From contig NC_059089.1 of the NCBI RefSeq assembly GCF_020497125.1, forward strand, positions 27,239,282-27,303,281: a DNA stretch of 64,000 nt. The letters run 5' to 3'. This document shows positions 11,631 to 24,310 of this stretch, one piece after another. The notes beneath the pieces are model-generated. The model ran no database searches. It was not told where the DNA came from and saw nothing but the letters and a program-made list of their open reading frames with translations. The stretch is from Mauremys mutica. Taxonomy: Eukaryota; Chordata; Testudines; Geoemydidae. A program made the position numbers and the translations under genes. Position 1 is the stretch's first letter; each line of letters starts with the position of its first letter.

Positions 11631-13764
11631 TTCTAATCATCTTATTTGGTTAGTTCCATGGTATTCTAGGGTCAATGCATCAGGTAGTTAACATGTAAAG
11701 AAGCTAACTGACCTCACGGATGGGGAGAGAGGACTATTATACTTACCCTTGATAAAAAAGTAGGGTTCATGAGTTAAGTGCATGCTTTTTCTTTTCCTAC
11801 CTTCTGTGGCTAGTATCTCTGACAACACTGTGCATCAAGTGAAGGGAGGGTAACACCTACTGCAGGAGACCAAATTTCACTGAAGGTTGTGAGGTCCATT
11901 TATAAAGCTCAAGTTCAACTGCTACTCTTTCATCCCTGCATGGTTTCTTTATCCTGAAAAGTACTTCATTAAGAAGCCATCTTCCAGTAGTTAAGGGTTC
12001 TTCTTGAAGCAGTGCTGTAATGCCTCTTCAGTACGTGTTGAAGGCTCAGCTCACGGGTTCTATCTCTCATTTCTTAAATTCAGTTACCCTTTAATGGGGG
12101 TTTTTACCCAAAAGACAGCATGTTGTGCACTGATAACTTACCCTAATGCCTTTGTTCCAGGTGTTTTCATGTGACAAGTTCCTCCAACCTTAACCCCCTG
12201 CATCTCAAGTCAGTCCTCAGAGAAAGCAGGATCTACATAATTTGCTTGTAGTTAGAGAACCCAGCCACTTTATAGGCTAAGTTTAATTTTTAATCATGCA
12301 GCAGGACCCATTACTAGAGTAACAGCTTTGAAGGGGAGAGGAAAAGATACCTCCAGTGCATCATTGCGTTTCAAGTTTTGTTTTTTTACCTGAAACTAAA
12401 CTACAGTCCCCTGGTTTTGACTGGTGCTATATGATCCATAGCATTAACACAACATGCCAGGATCTTCTCACACACAGATGACTACACAGCTTTGTACATT
12501 AAAGATGTGCTGATTGTTTATTAGCAGGACACTACTCAGAAAAGGTCCACTTCAAAGGGAGTAAATGTACTTCTGTTTAAAGATTAACTATCAGCGAGCT
12601 CCTATTCAGAAGATGAGCAAGCACTCACTGTACTTAAATGCGTAAAAGGTGAGGACACTTTTCATAACAGCATTAGCTATACATGAAGCTCTGAAGTACA
12701 GTAACTCCTCACTTTAAGTCATCCTGGTTAAGGTTGTTTCATTGCTGATCAATTAGGGAACTTGTTCAATACTCCACTCTTGCATTGTTTGGCTGCTTGC
12801 TTTCTCTACAGCTGGCAGCCTTTATGCCTGCACCAATCAGCTGGCTTGCAGCATTTCAGGGGCAGGGGGGAGGAGTGAGGACTCAGCTGGCTTGTGGCAT
12901 GGGAGAGGGGATGCCTGCAGGCCCACTCCTTGTTCCCTGCCCCCTAAACACTGCAAGCCAGCTGATTGCCCCAGGGAGGGGGAGCCTGCATGCTGAGTCC
13001 TTGCTCTTCCTGCCTGGGGCAATCAGCTGGCTTGCAGTGTTTAGAAGGGAGGATGCAGCTTGGGAAGTAAAGGGGGAGGAGGCAGAGTAGGGGAAGCTGC
13101 CATGCAACATGCTTGTCCTAGCCTGCCTCATCTCCAGTGCCAGTAGGCTGTGCCTGCATGGGGTAAGGCAGGGGCACCTCCCAACTAATACCATATGTAC
13201 AGTACATTTGTAAACACACAGCACATGTACACTGCTCCCCCCTGCATAGTATTAAATTGCTTGTTTAAAATGTGTATGTCTTGTCAGGCAAAAGTTTTCC
13301 CTGGAACTGAACCTAACCCCCCTCCAAATTACATTAATTCTTATGGGGAAATTGGATTTGCTTAACATTTCACTTGAAGTCACATTTGTCAGAAACATAG
13401 TGTTGTAGTTTAGTGAGGAGTTACTGTAGTTCCTTGCTCAGCTGGCATGAAGAGAAAAACTGAGCCCTCAGTTAGAGACCCTTAACCCCATATATTATAT
13501 TTGGCACTTAACTTAATCCTGTGTTTATACATACAAATTAAATCAGGGCTAGAAAGAAAACACAGAGTGAGGCAAAGGTGCAGTTCTAGGTGCTCCAGTT
13601 TAAAGCATGTCCTTTAGAGACAGTCAAGGTGGTGTAGATGTAAACAAGAGCACAATGCTATGTCGAGGTGGGATCCTACACCAGGACTATTTCAATACTC
13701 ATTTGCCTTTGAATCAAGGGCTGTTTATCTAAATTGTAAAATTAAGTTATTTGACTCTTACAAT
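11631..13764. other. Intergenic stretch between convergent GOLGA1 and ARPC5L
   Basis: Between the two candidate polyadenylation signals the only structured feature is the Tc1/mariner-type element at 12699-13426. The remainder is AT-rich with no coding potential that I can support. Confidence 0.5.
12699..13426. mobile_element. Non-autonomous Tc1/mariner (Tigger-like) transposon with TA target sites
   Basis: The ends CAGTAACTCCTCACTT and its near reverse complement AGTGAGGAGTTACTG are terminal inverted repeats. Both are flanked directly by TA (12697-12698 and 13427-13428), the Tc1/mariner target. The 728-bp interior has three copies, in both orientations, of a segment containing CAATCAGCTGGCTTGCAG. 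No transposase is encoded. Confidence 0.85.
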
Positions 13765-13772
13765 CCAAGAGC

Positions 13773-13778
13773 TTTATT
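13773..13778 (-). terminator. ARPC5L: ARPC5L polyadenylation signal (AATAAA on - strand)
   Basis: AATAAA on the - strand lies about 445 bases past the ARPC5L stop codon, in a context typical of an mRNA 3' end. The 3' UTR would therefore be roughly 13765-14220. Confidence 0.6.
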
Positions 13779-14220
13779 GATGCAGCAGGCACTTTACAAT
13801 GAAACCAAACCAGTAGTCCAGCTAGTCCTTTGATTGTATGTACAAAGTCGCCTTTCAAATAAACATTTCCCCCCCACCCAGAAACCAGTCAATTTTGTGT
13901 CTGCTGAAGCCACAGCACCTCTTCTTTTAAATAAGCAATACACACAGGATTTAATTACCTCTCCCCGTACAGTAATAAGAGCAGAATTTCTGCCTTCTGC
14001 TTTACCTTTAAACAAGGGATCAGAAGGTCTCAGCTCCTATATTTGATAGTCAGAAAACAAAGTAGTATTTACTCTTTCCCCCAACCTTTAAAATTAGAAG
14101 CATTCCAGAGGTTTCCAAAGTTTCAGTAGATCACAATGTCTAGAAAGATGGACCAGTGTCACTTCAGCTAATTCTTTCTTCTGAGTCCAAACCTGTTCAT
14201 CTGGGTTCAAGTTAAGTCTT

Positions 14221-17200
14221 TTAAACAGTCTTTCTTGCTGTAAGAACTCTTACTATGGAACCTAATCCACCTACTGCTAGTGCCTGTGAGGGTGGGAGAA
14301 GGAGATAGATATTACACATCAAATCACACCATTACACACACAAGGCATCTCAAACATAACAGCAGATATTAGCTAACCTCATTTCTATACTTAATTGTAA
14401 CACTAAGCAGTATATAGTTCACTTTTCCATTTGTTGCTAGAGTTCCTGAAATTCAGACACTATTCACTATTTAAGCATTTACTTCTTACTTTACATAAGA
14501 AAGGCCGTACCGGGTCAGACCAAAGGTCCATCTAGCCCAGTATCTGTCTACCAACAGTGGCCAATGCCAGGTGTCCCAGAGGGAGTGAACCTAACAGGCA
14601 ATGATCAAGTGATCTCTCTCCTGCCATCCATCTCCATCCTCTGACGAACAGAGGCTAGGGACACCATTCTTTACCCATCCTGGCTAATAGCCATTTATGG
14701 ACTTAGCCACCATGAATTTATCCAGTTCCCTTTTAAACATTGTTATAATCCTAGCCTTCACAACCTCCTCAGGTAAGGAGTTCCACAAGTTGACTGTGCG
14801 CTGCGTGAAGAACTTCCTTTTATTTGTTTTAAACCTGCTGCCTATTAATTTCATTTGGTGACCCCTAGTTTACTTTACATTTTCTTGCTCTTAAACCTTT
14901 GAAGTAGTTGTTTAAAAAAGGTTCTTTAATGAAAAATAGATTTCCTTAATAGGTGCTGGAATTAACATTACTGTTTAAGTTAATTCTTCTGAAAATGATA
15001 GGGTAACAAATCTGCAAATGAACATGAAGCAGAAACAGCAGTTTTCATTTTGTGGAATCTCACTTTCAACCACTAGAAAGGAAATATGCCCACAGGATCA
15101 AGTATTAGTGTTACCAAGGAAGCATAAGTTTGGCATTATGCTACTGGTTCAAGAGTTGAACATTCTAATAGGTCAGCAGCAACTACAGCCATTTTTGGAA
15201 AAGACTAAAACCAAACATTAGGAACATATTACTGGACAGTTTATCCCAACTTCTTAAGAACATTAATAGAAACAGGAAATTTAACCCTAATAGAACTGTT
15301 TAAGTTACAGTAAGCTTTCACCTAAAGACTCTGCAGGTACCTCCTGCAGTTGTGATCTTACAGAACAATTTAACTTCTAGTGGTAACAAGCCCTGGTACA
15401 ACTTATTCCCCAAATCACCAAGGAGAGAGAAGCTAGGGGTTAGGGTGCTAAACTAGGATTTTTTGACCTGGATTCCATTCCCAAATCTGCTCAGACTTCC
15501 TTCAGGACTTTGGGCAAATCTTTAGTCTCTATGCCTCAGTTCCCCTGTCTGTACTGTGGGGATAATCATCTCACTCTTCACAAGTGTGTTGTGATAGGCA
15601 GAATGAAGACTGTGAGGTTCAAGTATCTGATGCAGCCTGGATCTGTAAGACAAGCTATTGTATTATATCAGAGAGCCCAAGGACTCTTAAGGGAGACCTG
15701 TCAGACGGTAACCTAGTGACATCCTGTAAACCATTCAAATTTAAGGGGATGGTGCAGAAAGACTCTAGGACACAGAGAACAAAGCTATCATCAGTTCCAC
15801 TGAAGGTTTTAATAAAACTTTGTATGACATTACCACAACTACAGACTCTGTCACCTGCCATAGTTCTGACTGGAAACAAGGTTCTTTTGTTTTTAGTCTA
15901 AGTTCCATATCCTGTGTACAAACAGTAAACCAACATGTACCTACATTAGGGTCTAAAAGCTAGATATACTAGTGATTGGGAGAAAACAGCTATATACTTA
16001 TGTAATTAAGACAGTCAGTTTAGTTTGTTTGTCAGTTTATCTGTTCAATGCAATAAAAATGCAGCCTATGAAGTATTACAACCTAAGAACCTGGTGCAGG
16101 GAGTACTAGTGTCAAACATCCTGCTGCTCTTAGAAAGTGCAATGTGATAACTGAGCCATCTGTCTAAGAGGTGTGGGAGAGCCTGTGTGTAATGCACAAG
16201 CTGGATGTATAAGAATTCATAAGTTTTTACTCACTTGCACCCAAGTCACAACTGAGAATGGTTTCTATTGCTAAAGCTGGGCAGCTGGCTCTGACACTAA
16301 TTTAAAAGGTACTGAAAGGGAGTGCTAGATCTCAAAGGACTAGACAGATGACTCCTCTCACCATGAATGAAGTAGAATTCAAGCAAAGCTTCAGTTTGGA
16401 AACAGGGCCAAGTCTACTTCAGAACCACCTCATTCCTTTCTAAGTCTGGTGATGAGTGTGTAGGCTGTTTTTACATTTGGCTGCATACTTGGCATGGTAA
16501 CAGTTCCCTAGCCAAGGCAGTATGCTGGGTAATTTCATACACCATGGGCCACCAATCCATAATAGCCAGAAACCATCATTTTCATTGGAAACAAAAAACA
16601 AGGAGAAATAATGCTCTTTGACCATGTTCTCATGACAGCATCTCCTCCCATCCCCACATTTGAAATGACATTCTGCAAAGCAAGTGGCAGCTGCAGAAGT
16701 CTTCAGTGCAGTTATGCAGTATCACTGCTGTGTTGGAGTCAGCAACTGTGTGTCTCCATGCCCAAAGGGCAAAGCCTTTAAGGTCTGAACACATCCCTTG
16801 TGCAGTTGTAGACGTACCCTGAACTTAAAGAGATTCCTTCCTTTAAATAGACTTTTCAAGACAGTTGTTCTACACTCAGACCTACACTCTACCCTTGGGA
16901 GAGGGGCTGAACAATCATTCCATACAGACCTATGCCTGCTCAAACATGCACCCTACCCAGGGGTGGCAGGAAGGAAAGTGTCAAAACAGTCTGTTGGCAG
17001 CAAGGCCCTCACCACACCCTCGTAGAATCACAGAACAGCCATCCCATAGGGGACCTTTGCCTCAGGACAGTACACATCAGAACAGTCATTCCACACTTAA
17101 ACTCAAAGGTGGAGTGTGGATCCAAGTAGGAGCTTTTCAATTGCAAGACTGCACAAGAGTTTCTCTTGTAAGTTAGAATTGTGCAACAATCACTGCTCAG

Positions 17201-20200
17201 TTTTGTACACCCAGATGCCAATTTATGGGCATATGACAGGTGAAAGCTCTGACAGTTGTGTATTTCTCTAGCACATATCTAGAGGCCTATGCACCTTGCA
17301 CTACATATACACCCCATTAGAAAAATCACTTTCCCAGTGTAATACTTTGAATAATCAAGTCTCCATTTACAAGTTGGTAGATTCTACCACAAAGAAAAAC
17401 ACACCACTCTACCCAACAACATCATAATATTTCCACCTTATTCCTCCTTCCATGGACTCCCAACCTTCCTAAATGGCTGCAAGAAAAGATGGAATTTGAA
17501 GCCTACTGTAAGTTAATGAATCCAAGCTCTGGCAGACCAGTAGGAGGAAATGAATTCCCAAATAGTGTAGCCCTCAGGGAAAATGCCCTGTCATCAGACT
17601 CCTCCTTCAGCACCTCCACTGACTACGATATTATATGATTCTGCATAGGTACTGTTACATAAAGCATTTAGAAACTCAGAAGATTTTCAACAATGATCCT
17701 ACTGAACTGTGACTTCATGTTTAGGCAGCAAAGGAAGAGACACATACCTTTTCATGCCATTGAAGTAATATTGCACTGCTATTTTCTGTTGGCTTTTCAA
17801 ATCCTTTATAAACGTACTTCATTAACAAGTCAATACCATTTCTGTCTAATGAGTTTACTGCCTGTTCTATCTCACTGCTTTTAAAGGATGTGAGGACCTT
17901 AAGCACCACTCCCTGGGCCCGTTCCTGCAATGACAAGAGAAGTAAAATGACATCAGAACCTATTGCCCCCCAAGACCAAAAACAGCAAAATCTTAACTGT
18001 ATCCAAAATGCACATTTACTCAGCAAATGACTTCTGCCTAACAGATAACATGCAATGGAACTCTCAGCTGGATATAAAAAGCTATGTCAGTTTGTGAACC
18101 ATCAGGCTTTAGTTTTACCATTTTAAATTTCAGTAGTTAGGAACATTTGAGAACCAACTTTTTTAAACATTAAGGATTGAAAAGGGTCAGTGTTTCCTTC
18201 TGAGAAAACATGATAGGATTTGGTGGGTCAGTGGACCAGACTTGTAAGTATCTTAGCAGCAAGTTTCCCCCACCACTATGCCCTAGCATAAACTTGCTAT
18301 CCCACTCCATCCAGCCAGGTGTGTGTACTAAGGTGGAGAAGGCACATATATTGGATAGCTTCTAATATTCTTCTCCTAGAGTTTTCATAGTAAAGGTCCA
18401 GCCATCGAACAGAAGCAGTTACTAATCAAAGATGTCTAAGTACAAATATACAGCATATACATTTTACAAATTGTTCACATAATAGGCTATTAATGATCAG
18501 CTACTTATATTTTCAGAGAAATGTTATTTTAAAGTGTACTAACACTCCATATCTGGGTCCATAATGATCCGTGTGTCGGCACCTATGGTGAACTAACAGT
18601 CACACCATTAGAAACCCAAAGGCTCCATTTACCTTTATTGCTTGGTTCTTGGTGTTCAAGGGAGAATTCCTTAAGGCTGTGTGGAAAGCTTGGAGCATAT
18701 CACCTGTGCAGCACAGCAAGTCAAGGACCCAAATTGTTTAGATATTCTTAAAGATGATTAATAAGTATTCTATAAAGGACGGTTCAGAGCATTGGATTTT
18801 CCAACACACCTAACTCAAGATAGTGGAAACAGGAAGCAAGGATCAACTGTAGCAACATACCACACCTTCTGATAAGGCTGTCATAACCCTCATTTTTAAT
18901 ATAGCTAAGACTATTGTGAATAGCCTTTTGAGTATCCTAAAGATCACCACAATTTGCTTTGTAATACAATATACCTGATTTCCAAAAGATGTTGTAGGAG
19001 CAAAGCAGAGTGTCAAAGTGTGCACATCAAAAGGAAACTCAGTTCACAGTCAACAGATCTTTACTCTTACCATTGTTTCTAAATACTATACATACTGTAC
19101 ACAATAATGGCTGAGCATCACCATGAACTCAGAGATATCCCAGCTTGTCACAGAAATTACATTACTTAGAAAGAGCACAGTGGATACTGTGTAGACACTG
19201 AAATTCCAAAATAGCATTATGGAGTTCAGGGTCCATGTAACCTGAACACACACGCATACACAATCTAAAAAGGGTCTTATCCTGTCTTCAGTCAGAAAGC
19301 ATTCCCAATTCTTTCAATAGGGTTTGGCTGAGAAAGGGCATGCAGGATTTCCACAGCTCCTAAAGCTAGAATTCACAGAGTAGGTGAGTAAGAGCTCAGC
19401 ATCCAGAAGGAAGACATGTTAGATTAGCTGTAAAAATAGAAACACATCCACTGGGGATATCCAGAAGAAAATGTCAAATTGGCAAGATGGCAGCTGCATT
19501 TACCAGCTTTAACAAGATTTAGTCTGTTCAAAACCAAACTAAAACTTCAACTCAAATGTCATTTTCACCATGTATATGATTCTGGAGGCTGGAAATCCAC
19601 CAAAGCTACAGACAAATATCTAAATGCCTTTGAAAACAATGCCCCAGGAAAACATTAAATTGAATGAATTTATTACAAATGCCAAGATTAATCAGAGTTG
19701 AACGACTCCTTATCTACAAAGTTACCCATAGATGATGATGAAAATATCGAACATGTGTTAAGAATGAAGCCTGAGCATCTGCTATGGGCAACTCAAGAAA
19801 CATTAAGAGGCGTCAACCAAAAGAATCCTTCCATTGAACAGTATGTACAGAGAAAATTACGGGATTTAACAACAAAGACGACATGCAAGAAGCAGCCCAG
19901 GCTAGACAGATGATAGAGCCTTGGTTATTTGACAGCATGGGAAAGATTCAGATTACACACATCTATTTATGAAAGGGAATGCATGCATACCTCATCTAGG
20001 AGGCATCCAATCCTGTCTCCTGCAAATCCTAAGCATAGCTATAGATGCACAGGATAAGATACTGAAATGCAGTAGAGAAGCTCAGGAAACAGCATTAAAA
20101 AGTTTCTCCTCCCTTAGGAGGAGAGTATGGAACCTGAGCTTTGCCAATTAAGACATAAGTCAAATTATGGTAATGGAGCTAGGTAGTTTGGGAATTCCAT

Positions 20201-23200
20201 ACTGTACAGTAAGAACAGTCGCAAGTATCAGGCAATTAAATATAAATTTAAAAACTTGAATAAAAGATGCCAAAGAAATCAGCACCAGATTTGTGTTTCA
20301 CAATGATTTTAATTAACTTTGTGATCCCAAGCCCTGAAACTACACCGCAAGAGTAAGATTGTTAAAGCTCGACAGCACAGCATGAAGAATTGCAAACAAG
20401 TGCTCATTTTACTTCAAGGTCAATTTCCTCTTCACTTATAATTTTTAAAGCAATAGTTCACACCTGAGGTGACAGGAAATCCTTTGTCAGTTAAACTAAA
20501 GCTGACAAGACTTCACTGTTATAAAAACAGAAACCTCCTCATTCACCACACAAAACTTAAAACTTTGCAAATCAGCAAAGCCTTGTCCTCAGTTATTCAA
20601 ACTGAGCTATGGAACCATCTGACCAACATTCTCATTTGCTCAGTTCCAAGGATGCCAAGTAACAAGAATGACATCCAGGGTGACAAGTCACCTAAAAAGT
20701 AACTTGGCATACTGGCAACTATAACTGGAACACTCAAATAATTTGCTATTCATTTCTATTATGCTTATAAATACAAGTAACAGCAGGATGTTAATGAACT
20801 AATCTACTTCCTTAATTAATAGCAGATCCCCTCTCTGAAATACATGCCAGTCCTGTGTTACCCCCAACTTCATATTTGGGTTTAAGAAATCATGCTGCCA
20901 TAAAATAGTTAATTCAGTCATTCTCAACACTTGTTCAGATAGAAAAGTGCATCTTGGAGGACTTCATGAACAATTTTATTTGGTGAGGAAGAGCAGCCCA
21001 AGTGACAGCTGCCACTCTGGAAGAATTCTGATCAATATAAAGAGATCAGCACATACTGCAACTAGTTACTAATCAAATTAGACAAACGTAGAATAGTTTA
21101 CTGGCCTGCTGCCTAATTTAATTTTTACAGTGACTGAATCTTAACTACATAATATGGATACAAGATAGCTCAGAGGATTGGTAATGAGATACAGATCCTG
21201 GCATCTTTAGATGACAGACTAGAATCCAGCCCAGGTAGACACCAAGTCTGATGGCTGTTCGGACCAATCTGAAATGATTTGGTAGGGCTTAGTCCAGTCC
21301 CCTAATGGAGAGAAGTCCCACATCATAGAAACCACCACAGTTATCTTTTAACAGTTTGAGCAGAGAATCCAAGCAGTGAATGGGGAGAATGAACTTTGTC
21401 ATCTCCACATGTGGTAAAGCAGTCACTATTGATATATATTAGTGATGGGTGCAAGCCTCTACCTTTTTTGTGGGTGGAAGACATTCTTTCCTGGGTGCTG
21501 GCAGGTGAGTCTTGCCCACATGCTCAGGGTTTAACTGATCGCCATATTTGGGGTCAGGAAGGAATTTTCCTCCAGGGCAGATTGGCAGAGGCCCTGGAGC
21601 TTTTTCGCCTTCCTCTGCAGCATGGGGCATAGGTCACTTGCTGGAGGATTCTCTGCAGCTTGAGGTCTTCAAACCACAATTTGAAGACTTCAATAACTTA
21701 GACATAGGTTAGGGGTTTGTTATAGAAGTGGATGGGTAAGATTCTGTGGCCTGCTTTGTGCAGGAGGTCAGACTAGATGATAATAATGGTCCCTTCTGAC
21801 CTTAAAGTCTATGAGTCTATAAGACATAAGCCTCCCAGGCTATCAAGCACTTTACTCTAGGTTACACCGTGAAAAAAGATCTGCACAACTCCAACTGGTA
21901 TTTTCTAAGATGCACAGACAAACTAAAACTACTATTTCTCCTCCCACTCAGAGGCCATCCTGCTCTCTCCCCCCTACACTTGTTTTAGGCTTCATTTTAA
22001 AAACATATTGTGTCAAGGCACCTCCTTCCTTTCATCTTCTGAACAGGAACCTTAATAAAAGGAATAATCTGGGTTAGGTCCCAGTGTGGCTGGTAGCTGA
22101 GTTATTTTAAGCACATTTACATCAGTCTGGCTCAATTAACTCACTTCAAAACACACTGTCCTACTTGAAAAATTATTTCAGAAATGGGATGAGGCAATGG
22201 AACATTCTCCTTCTATATAAGGCTCTCTGTCCACAACCCCTAATTAGGTAACTTAATTTGCTTCCAATGTTTCTATCAACAATCCATTATAAACTATGAA
22301 TTACAACCAACTGCTACAAAAATTGAGATCAGATCCCACATAATCCCCTTTCATAAATTGCTAAAAATGACAGAATTGTTGGTGTTGCAATATGCAAAGC
22401 TAGTACCTGCAACTATAAATCAGGTTATTTCAGATTTCAGGACCTGGTTAGAATTCCACAGGAAAAGAGATACCAATCTTAATCAAAGTTAAAGCATCAT
22501 CTGGGGCTTGCTTTCATTTCTCATGTTTGCTGCTTTCTTTTCTTTATTAGCCAAGTGGAGTTTTCAATTTTGCAAACTGTATCATATAAAGATGAGCAAA
22601 ATAACCTGTTTATTTCTTATAAACAGAAAGTGCAATGGAAATTAGAACTCATGAAACTGGACAGCAAAAAGGCAAAGATAAAAAAAGGAGAGATGGGTTA
22701 AGATAACATTTTGGGGAGCCAAGCATTTTTAGCATTTTAAACAGATGTCATAAGGGAACTATGTAAATGAGTCATACCTAGGAGCATTAAGGAATACCTC
22801 AGAACAGATAAAAAAATTATACTTTTAACATCTCTCCAATTATAGGTACCGTATTTTCAGTCATGCACAGCTACTTAATCTCACCAAATTTATATTCATG
22901 ACAATTTACAAAAGCACTTTGGGAAATGCATGTTTCACCCTAAATTTTGAAAGATGAGACCCCCCACCCCCTTTAAGGCTATAAAGGCAATAATGCCCAC
23001 ACTGCAACCATGGACTATGTGGTGTTAAAAAGACATATGCAATATAAACTGTTGCTAAAGGAGAGATTTTCAACAGTACAAATGGTAGTTAGGCATCCTA
23101 TACTTCTTGAAAGTCAACTGGGAGTTAGATGGCTTTCTGCCAGGTGTTCCTTTGAAAATCCCCCTCAGAGTACTGTAAATCTTCATGCCATGATACATGT

Positions 23201-23976
23201 TCTAATACATGCTTTTCTGAGCAAAGTAACAGCTAATGATATTGACTTTTAAAGTATCATCAGCATCATCTGAGTAGTAGCCAGTGAAAGGAATGCTTCA
23301 GTTCACGTATCAGAGCTACTGTTTCAGGCTTTCTGCAACGTCAGGCAGCCATCACTGCTTGGATTACACTTTGGATGGGTTTACAGTTTTCTTTGCAACT
23401 ATAACAGAGACCACTCCCGGGGTTCACCTGGGGCCCTGCTGCAACGAACAGACCCAGTTTCACACTACAGACCAAACGGCTGAACAGCTCTCGAGCCCCA
23501 GCGAGCAGCAGCAGCAAGTCAGCACAGACCGCAGCGGCCTCGCGCGGGCGGGATCCCGTGAGACCCCGTTTCCTGCGCTAGCTCTGCAGAGACGGGTGGT
23601 GTCAAACCGCCCGCCCGGAGCGGCCCGGCACGTGACCCGCTCCCCTCCCCCGCGGCACGGAGCGCGCCCCTAGAAGAGCAGCGGGGCCGGAGCCCCGCAG
23701 ACTGGGCGCGGCCCCCCCCCCAGAAGCGGGGCCCTGGAGCGACGCCACCGCCGGCGGCCCGCCTGCCTGGAGCCGCCCGGCGCGGCTCTCCCAGCCGGGC
23801 GGGGCGCCGGGCCCAGGACCCCCCCCCAAAGGATATTGCCTCAGCAGCGCCTCCACCTCGGGAGCCGGGTCCGGCTCGGCCGCCGCCGCCTCGTCCGGCT
23901 CCTCCACGAACTTGTTCTCGTCGTACTCGTCGATGTCCAGGCGGCGGAAGCGCGAGGAGAGCGTGTTCCGGGCCAT
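14221..23976 (-). CDS. ARPC5L: ARPC5L, Arp2/3 complex subunit 5-like protein (complete)
   Basis: ARPC5L is the paralogue of the p16 subunit of the Arp2/3 actin-nucleating complex in the cytoplasm. In transcript order the coding exons are 23976-23837, 18705-18633, 17924-17748 and 14283-14221, giving 150 residues (human about 153). Exon 1 starts [20 protein letters not shown] and ends in an acidic, Ala-rich segment. Exon 2 encodes [20 protein letters not shown]. Exon 3 encodes the helical core from [11 protein letters not shown] to LLQWHEK. Exon 4 encodes [20 protein letters not shown] and the stop. The exon 1 to exon 2 junction works only as a U12-type AT-AC intron, restoring LLR-Q-GDM; the other two introns are GT-AG. 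The start lies in a CpG island. The gene is tail-to-tail with GOLGA1, as in human. Confidence 0.96.
14497..14869 (-). mobile_element. CR1-related retroposon with 11-bp flanking direct repeats (ARPC5L intron 3)
   Basis: Contains the well-known sauropsid block GGTCAGACCAAAGGTCCATC and ends near TGGTGACCCCTAG. Identical TTACTTTACAT copies flank it (14486-14496 and 14870-14880). A long duplication is unusual for CR1 and suggests mobilisation by another machinery. It lies 213 bp from the last ARPC5L exon. Confidence 0.75.
15430..15600 (+). repeat. MIR-like SINE (ARPC5L intron 3)
   Basis: Shows the MIR tail pattern CTCTATGCCTCAGTTCCCCT followed by GTCTGTACTGTGGGGATAAT. The rest of intron 3 (to 17747) shows no other feature I can support. 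Confidence 0.65.
18706..23836 (-). other. ARPC5L: U12-type AT-AC intron (ARPC5L intron 1)
   Basis: Read on the - strand, exon 1 ends in CTGAGGCA and the intron begins ATATCCTTT, the exact minor-spliceosome AT-AC 5' splice-site consensus. Near the other end is TCCTTGAC, matching the U12 branch-site consensus, about a dozen bases before the intron ends in AC. Exon 2 then begins AGGTGATATG. Joining these gives CTG AGG CAA GGT GAT ATG, the conserved LLRQGDM. There is no usable GT donor at this point. The intron is about 5.1 kb. Apart from a CR1-type fragment near 21.4-21.8 kb I see no genes in it; short ORFs such as 19698-19913 resemble nothing I know. Confidence 0.93.
21430..21820 (+). mobile_element. 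CR1-type retroposon 3' end (ARPC5L intron 1)
   Basis: Ends GGTCAGACTAGATGATAATA, then GGTCCCTTCTGACC and a short TCTATGAGTCTAT tail, the usual CR1-family 3' terminus. Upstream is the block GGTCAGGAAGGAATTTTCCT, common in sauropsid repeats. Confidence 0.75.
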
Positions 23977-24130
23977 GCCGGCGGAGAGGCCGCGCTGCGC
24001 CTCGCCTCGCCTCAGCCGCGAGCCCCGCGCGCCGCTTCCGGCAAGGGGCGGAACCGGAAACCCCGCCCGCCGGTGGAGGAGCGGGAAGGGCGGAGGCGGA
24101 GCTTGGCTGTGAGGCGAGACTGGCAGGGCC
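23480..24130 (-). promoter_or_regulatory. ARPC5L: CpG-rich promoter of ARPC5L
   Basis: Base composition switches sharply from AT-rich intron to very CpG-dense sequence around ARPC5L exon 1 and remains so past the start codon at 23976. No TATA box is obvious, as expected for a housekeeping CpG-island promoter. In human this promoter is, from memory, shared head-to-head with RPL35; no RPL35 exon is visible on the other side here. Confidence 0.6.
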
Positions 24131-24310
24131 TGGGGAGGCGGGGCTGAGCGGACGTGGGGGCGGGGCAGGGCGTGGGGGAGGGGCAGGGACGGTGGGAGGT
24201 GGGGCTGAGCAGGCGTGGGGGAGGGGCAGGGACTGGGGAAGGGGGCTAAGCAGGCGTGGGGGAGGGGCTGAGCAGGCATGGGGGAGGGGCAGGGACGGTG
24301 GGGAGGGCTC
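24130..24310. repeat. G-rich minisatellite upstream of ARPC5L
   Basis: Four to five imperfect copies of a roughly 35-40 bp unit built from GTGGGGGAGGGGCAGGGAC and GGGGCTGAGCAGGCG. The G-runs could form G-quadruplexes. It begins about 150 bp upstream of the ARPC5L start codon. Confidence 0.7.

Noticed and set aside
19698..19913. 71-codon ORF in ARPC5L intron 1 with protein-like composition
   Set aside because: No recognisable domain, no splice or promoter context; a chance ORF is more likely.
23821..23836. Apparent loss of the splice donor after ARPC5L exon 1 (expected GT missing)
   Set aside because: The sequence matches the U12 AT-AC donor and the distal branch site and AC acceptor complete it, so the gene is intact.
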